From a bacterium (lineage in GTDB: Bacteria; Hydrogenedentota; Hydrogenedentia; Hydrogenedentiales; SLHB01), in the NCBI GenBank assembly GCA_024231375.1, contig JAAEQP010000723.1, positions 1-11,386 on the forward strand: DNA of 11,386 nt, in the 5' to 3' direction. The notes beneath the pieces are model-generated. The model worked only from the letters and a program-made list of their open reading frames with translations. It did no database searches and had not been told where the DNA came from. Each line of letters opens with the position of its first letter. Position 1 is the first letter of the stretch. Below, piece after piece: positions 8,109 through 11,386 of the stretch. The translations under genes and the position numbers were made by a program.

Positions 8109-8114
8109 TATGCT
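8109..8114 (+). promoter_or_regulatory. Candidate -10 box upstream of the GH99-like gene
   Basis: TATGCT preceded by GCGC, about 40 nt upstream of the chosen ATG. The -35 region is poor (GCGACC at 16 nt spacing, three of six matches). It shares the GC-TATG form with the other boxes in the window. Confidence 0.27.
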
Positions 8115-8141
8115 GACGCGCTCCATCGGCGTTCGGGGAAC

Positions 8142-8148
8142 AGGAAGG
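8142..8148 (+). promoter_or_regulatory. Ribosome binding site deciding the GH99-like start
   Basis: AGGAAGG lies 6 nt before the ATG at 8155 and directly precedes a signal-peptide sequence. This favours 8155 over the in-frame ATG at 8068, which has no such site. Confidence 0.65.
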
Positions 8149-8154
8149 ATCTTC

Positions 8155-9726
8155 ATGCTGTACGCACTCATTCTTGCCTGGCTGGGTCTGTCGGCCGCCG
8201 AGTCGCCCGACTACGTACCCGAACCACAACCATGCCCCAGCGACCTCACGGTGGGCTGCTATTACTTCCCCGGCCATTTCAGTCCCTTCCGCTGGACGCC
8301 CATGCGCGACGCGGGGTTTCCCGTGCCGGTGCTCGGCTACTACCGCGACGGCGATCCCGAAGTCAGCGACTGGCACGTCAAATGGGCCGTGGAGCACGGC
8401 ATCGACTTCTTCGCCTTCGACTGGTACTGCCATTACGAGACGGGCCCGAGCCCGACGCACAACAAGGCGTTGGACGAAGGGTTCCTCCGCGCGCGGTACC
8501 GCGATCACATGGACTTCTGCCTCATGTGGTGCAACGAAGGCGGCGAGGAGCGGTACACGGAGGACCAGATCCGAAAGCTCTCGCGGACACTGACGGACCG
8601 CTACTTCTCTCAGCCGAACCATCTCAAGATCGATGGGGACAACGTGTTGATTGTCTCCCGCCCGGACCATTTCCTTGCCTCCTTTGGCGAAGAAGGCACG
8701 GCGCGCATGTTCGAGGAGATCGACGCCATGTCACGCGCGGCGGGATGCGGTGGGTTCTTCCCAATCTCCAAAGGCCACAACGACCAGGCGCAACTCAAGC
8801 GTGCGGGATTCCGCGCCATCACGGCCTACAACTATCCCCAGGCCGGGATGACCGAGGCGCAACGCGAAGCCGGGAGCGCGCCGTACGCGGACATGGTCCG
8901 CGGCATGGAAGACATCTGGAAAGACGTCACCGACGTCGGCGTGCTTCCCTATATCGTGCCCGTGTCGCCCGGCTGGGATTCGCGCCCGTGGTACGGCGAC
9001 CGCGCGCTGGTCCGCACCAATCCGAGCCCGCGCCTCTACCGCGACATGTGCATGGCGTCGCGGCGGTACGTCGATCCCAAGTTGAACATGGTCATCGCCG
9101 AATGTTGGAACGAATTCGGTGAAGGCAGCTACGTCGAACCGACACTCAGGTACGGATTCGGATCGCTCGACGCCATGCGCGACGCCTACTGCCCCGACAA
9201 CCCGTACCACGAAGACGCCACGCCCCAGAGCGTGGGACGTCCCGCGCCCGTTTTCGATGCGATTCCCGGCGACGCGGCCGACCTGTTGGCGCGCGGCGAC
9301 AACCTGCTGTTCAACGGCGACATGGAAAGCGGGTGGGGATGGTGGACCTACACGGGCAAGGAAGTCCGCGTGACCGACGTTCGCCACGAGGGCAACGCTT
9401 CAATCTGCATCCCCAACGGGCAGGGCGCAAAGACCGAGTGGCGTATGCCCATACCGGAGTCGCGCACCGTGCGCGTGACGTTGTGGTACGGCCAGCCCGA
9501 GGGCAGCACCACGGCCGTGAAGGCCGCCCTCTTCAAGGGCACACGCTGGCTCGGCCGATACGCAGAAGTGACCGCCCTTCCCGCCACGAACGGTGAATGG
9601 AAGCAACTTGAAACCACGCTCAAGATCGACGACGCAGAAGTGACCGCCTTCAACCTAGAGTTCATCGCCCGCGGCGGCGCGTGCTACGTCGACGATGTCG
9701 ACGTGCGTGCGGTGACTGGCAACTAA
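8155..9726 (+). CDS. Secreted GH99/WbsX-like protein with C-terminal carbohydrate-binding-like domain
   Basis: This exported protein (523 residues) probably acts on glycans. A short signal peptide (about 1-15, hydrophobic, ending Ser-Ala-Ala) is followed by a TIM-barrel-like domain of the GH99-like/WbsX type (about 30-350). Visible family marks are the opening strand GCYYFPG (34-40), AVEHGIDFFAFDWYCHYETG (78-97) and WNEFGEGSYVEP near the end (318-329), with E320 and E323 as candidate catalytic or binding acids. Residues about 383-520 form a second, beta-rich module starting NLLFNGDMESGWGWW and ending with a DDVDV strand, typical of CBM4/9-like jelly-roll binding domains. GH99 enzymes cleave alpha-mannosides, while WbsX proteins occur in O-antigen clusters. 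The signal peptide, binding module and absence of glycosyltransferase neighbours favour a hydrolase, but substrate and activity are unproven. The start is set by AGGAAGG at 8142-8148. Confidence 0.85.
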   Translation: MLYALILAWLGLSAAESPDYVPEPQPCPSDLTVGCYYFPGHFSPFRWTPMRDAGFPVPVLGYYRDGDPEVSDWHVKWAVEHGIDFFAFDWYCHYETGPSPTHNKALDEGFLRARYRDHMDFCLMWCNEGGEERYTEDQIRKLSRTLTDRYFSQPNHLKIDGDNVLIVSRPDHFLASFGEEGTARMFEEIDAMSRAAGCGGFFPISKGHNDQAQLKRAGFRAITAYNYPQAGMTEAQREAGSAPYADMVRGMEDIWKDVTDVGVLPYIVPVSPGWDSRPWYGDRALVRTNPSPRLYRDMCMASRRYVDPKLNMVIAECWNEFGEGSYVEPTLRYGFGSLDAMRDAYCPDNPYHEDATPQSVGRPAPVFDAIPGDAADLLARGDNLLFNGDMESGWGWWTYTGKEVRVTDVRHEGNASICIPNGQGAKTEWRMPIPESRTVRVTLWYGQPEGSTTAVKAALFKGTRWLGRYAEVTALPATNGEWKQLETTLKIDDAEVTAFNLEFIARGGACYVDDVDVRAVTGN

Positions 9727-9733
9727 CGGAGTG

Positions 9734-9758
9734 TCGGCACGGCCAAGAGAGATGCCGA
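9734..9758 (+). terminator. Weak inverted repeat after the GH99-like gene
   Basis: TCGGCA (9734-9739) and TGCCGA (9753-9758) are perfect complements around a 13-nt loop. A T-rich run follows about 15 nt later (9772-9779). The loop is long and the T-run is displaced, so termination here is doubtful. Confidence 0.25.
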
Positions 9759-9828
9759 TCCGGTCGTTACATTCTTTTTACAGTCACCCCACATAGGATC
9801 GCGTATATTTCTCAAGGGCAACGATGTG

Positions 9829-9834
9829 AGGAGG
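9829..9834 (+). promoter_or_regulatory. Ribosome binding site of the lipoprotein gene
   Basis: AGGAGG, a full Shine-Dalgarno core, lies 7 nt before the ATG at 9842. An in-frame GTG at 9839 would be only 4 nt away, so the ATG is preferred. Confidence 0.65.
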
Positions 9835-9841
9835 ACAAGTG

Positions 9842-11320
9842 ATGAAGTCGAACGCGTGTGAAGAAGGAACCCTCCGCTGCACACCAAAGAGGAATTCCCG
9901 CCGTGCCGGGGCGCAGTCTGTACGGAAAGCGGTGACGGTCATGCCACCGATTTTGATGATTGCCTTCCTTTCCTGCACGTCTCCAAGTGACCCCCGGGAA
10001 TCGTCGCCTGAGGTTGCGCCGGCCATGTCTACGGGCGAAGCCGGTGATTCCGGCTACAATCACTTCTTGTTCACCACGTTCGCTGAACAAGGTGTAGACG
10101 CCCTTGTCCTTGCTGAAATCCACGATTCGAGCTTCGAATTGCAGGAGGTGGCCAGGGCGGAGCATTTTGGCTTTCCCCTTTGCGTCCGCGACGGACGTGC
10201 CTACTTCAAGCATCTCAGCAGGTTCTTCTGCATCGACCTGAAGACCGGACAGCGGAGCGATCTCCCTCTCCTGAATCCGTACGATGTGACGTGCTGTTTT
10301 GCCGACGACCGTCTGTACTCGGCCATACGCCAGGGCGGCGTGCTGACGATCCGCATCCACGATTTCCAGACGCGGGCATATCGCGACGTGAAGGTCGTGC
10401 ATACGGCGTTCCTCCCTCTTCCGAACGCCGAGGTCTTGAGGCACAGGTTCGTTGACGCGGGGGCGTCTGCCGAGGAGCCTGGTGTTCATGACAAGCATAG
10501 GCCGGACTCCATCGCCGTCTCACCCGACCATACACGACTGGCCTTCTTCGACGCGGTGGAGCCTGCCTTCATCGGCGGTTTCAGGCTGGCCGTCGTCGAT
10601 CTCGCGCGTGCCATAACGACGTACGTAGGCCCGATCGTCGACTACAACGAACACTCGTCGTCCAAGCACGTCTCCTACCCGCCCTACGTGTGGTTGGACT
10701 CGGATCACGTACTTCTTGCCCATAAGGTCCCAAAGCCTGAGGGGGGAATTGGCCCCACATTGATCTCCACGTTCGGCCTTCTCACAGGAAGCCTGCGCGA
10801 TGTAGCGGAAAGCCCTAGCCGTGCTCCGACGGACTATGCCCGCCTCACCTGCTGCTGCGACGACGGCCCCGTATACACCGAGACAGCGGCGGGCCGATTC
10901 CGAGTGGATGTCGAATCCAACACGCTGGTAGAAGACGACAGCGTCGGAGCAGGTTTCGCCTTCGCCCGGCGGCAGCGCGGAACCGAGGTCCACTACGACG
11001 GCCGGCTTATCGAGCGAATGGAAGAATATGACCCGACCGGAGGTGGTTGGCGTCGCATCGATTGCGTGACCGTGTCACCCGACGGAAACCGCGCCTGTAT
11101 GGTCGTCCACGACCAATGCAATTGGCTGGGTCCCGGTCTGCGGCTCTATGATGTTGCTCAAGGCGAGGTCCGCGTCGTGCCGCGCGGCAGCCTGCAGAAC
11201 CATCCTATGGCCGAATCGGGTGGAGGCGAAAAGAGAGGGTGGGTGCTCTGGGTCGCTGACGAAGACCTCGAACCAGTGGCCGACCCACCGGAGCCTCCTG
11301 AGGGATGGACTCCTTTCTGA
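9842..11320 (+). CDS. Probable lipoprotein of unknown function with beta-propeller-like repeats
   Basis: I do not recognise the family. The 492-residue protein has a long basic N-terminus (about 1-31), a hydrophobic segment (about 32-44) and a cysteine at 45 (AFLSC), which could be a lipobox although Phe at -3 is not ideal. An inner ATG at codon 34 would give a more standard lipoprotein signal but lacks a Shine-Dalgarno. The mature part is mostly beta strands with repeating propeller-like marks: VSPD at 226-229 and 411-414, as in TolB/WD40-like blades, and a pair of related segments with TCC plus a DD pair (150-156 and 336-341). It ends in a Pro/Glu-rich tail. Ten cysteines in the mature region besides the lipobox are unusual. 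It may sit at the cell envelope as a binding or scaffold protein; this is inferred from architecture only. It follows the GH99-like gene by 115 nt, with its own strong ribosome binding site. Confidence 0.78.
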   Translation: MKSNACEEGTLRCTPKRNSRRAGAQSVRKAVTVMPPILMIAFLSCTSPSDPRESSPEVAPAMSTGEAGDSGYNHFLFTTFAEQGVDALVLAEIHDSSFELQEVARAEHFGFPLCVRDGRAYFKHLSRFFCIDLKTGQRSDLPLLNPYDVTCCFADDRLYSAIRQGGVLTIRIHDFQTRAYRDVKVVHTAFLPLPNAEVLRHRFVDAGASAEEPGVHDKHRPDSIAVSPDHTRLAFFDAVEPAFIGGFRLAVVDLARAITTYVGPIVDYNEHSSSKHVSYPPYVWLDSDHVLLAHKVPKPEGGIGPTLISTFGLLTGSLRDVAESPSRAPTDYARLTCCCDDGPVYTETAAGRFRVDVESNTLVEDDSVGAGFAFARRQRGTEVHYDGRLIERMEEYDPTGGGWRRIDCVTVSPDGNRACMVVHDQCNWLGPGLRLYDVAQGEVRVVPRGSLQNHPMAESGGGEKRGWVLWVADEDLEPVADPPEPPEGWTPF

Positions 11321-11370
11321 CAGGATTACAGGATGGACCGGATTGGGGAGACCTTGCGGCTGCGGATTGA
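11318..11370 (+). repeat. Dispersed GGAT-block repeat, copy B
   Basis: It begins TGACAGGATTACAGGATGGA, has a third GGAT word, a GGGG run and then GAGACCTTGCGG (11348-11359). This is the same order of parts as copy A at 7978-7921 in inverted orientation, but without roughly ten G-rich bases present in A. The first three bases are the stop codon of the lipoprotein gene. The window ends 16 nt later, so the right boundary is uncertain. Confidence 0.65.
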
Positions 11371-11386
11371 CCTAGAGCGGTGCAGG

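Larger units (their letters stand above)
7804..8154. other. Divergent intergenic region without a gene, built of several repeat modules
   Basis: This is the strand-switch point between the leftward and rightward genes. Open frames cross it, but they are Pro/Ser/Arg-rich, low-complexity translations with no ribosome binding site. From left to right it holds a -10 box for the leftward gene, the hairpin at 7895-7920, the GGAT block at 7921-7978, the ATTCGTG decamers at 8009-8060, a -10-like TATGCT at 8109 and the ribosome binding site for the rightward gene. Confidence 0.7.

Noticed and set aside
7628..8116. Open frame crossing the divergent gap on the plus strand
   Set aside because: Its translation is Pro/Ser/Thr/Arg-rich, it runs through the repeat modules and has no ribosome binding site; half of it is antisense to the 119-residue gene.
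7921..8670. A 249-residue minus-strand open frame opposite the GH99-like gene
   Set aside because: It is antisense to recognisable family motifs and its C-terminal part is translated repeat sequence.
9777..9809. TTTACA and TATATT as a promoter for the lipoprotein gene
   Set aside because: The boxes are 21 nt apart, too far for a normal sigma-70 promoter, and no better pair was found; the AT-rich patch may still matter.

Overview
The window reads as ordinary bacterial chromosome of high G+C content, probably from a Gram-negative, free-living heterotroph. Evidence for this is a SurA/PrsA-type periplasmic prolyl isomerase, a secreted GH99/WbsX-like protein with a C-terminal carbohydrate-binding-like domain, a probable lipoprotein, and several short dispersed intergenic repeats. 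This mix resembles genomes of Hydrogenedentota, Planctomycetota or Lentisphaerota. That placement is an impression from gene style, not a demonstrated assignment.

Left two thirds (1-7803), all on the minus strand. Read in transcription order from the right: a 119-residue protein of unknown function (7803-7444); a secreted SurA-like peptidyl-prolyl isomerase (7227-6193); a six-helix membrane protein possibly of the DUF624/YesL type (6176-5361); enolase (5217-3910); a small FtsB/DivIC-like division protein (3889-3530); a PhoH-like ATPase (3555-2551); a 7TM-HD phosphodiesterase of the PgpH type (2551-32). Three codons of a further gene, expected to be ybeY from its neighbours, run off the left edge. 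The last four complete genes are packed with a 14-20 nt gap or with overlaps, and a plausible sigma-70-type promoter lies upstream of eno. They therefore look like one operon joining glycolysis/RNA turnover (enolase), cell division (FtsB/DivIC), RNA/ribosome quality control (PhoH, YbeY) and cyclic-di-AMP breakdown (PgpH).

The strand switches in the 351-nt gap 7804-8154. The gap has no convincing gene. It holds a GTGGCACGG-type hairpin, a GGAT-rich repeat block and a run of ATTCGTG decamers, plus likely outward promoters. The GGAT block recurs in the opposite orientation at the right end of the window (11318-11370), where its first three bases are the stop codon of the last gene.

Right third (8155-11320), plus strand: the GH99/WbsX-like secreted protein (8155-9726) and a probable lipoprotein with beta-propeller-like repeats (9842-11320), each with a strong Shine-Dalgarno sequence. 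I see no CRISPR array, transposase, integrase, tRNA, rRNA, toxin-antitoxin pair or defence operon. The most unusual items are the apparent CTG start of phoH inside the end of the division gene, the multi-module repeat region with its second copy, and the cysteine-rich orphan lipoprotein.
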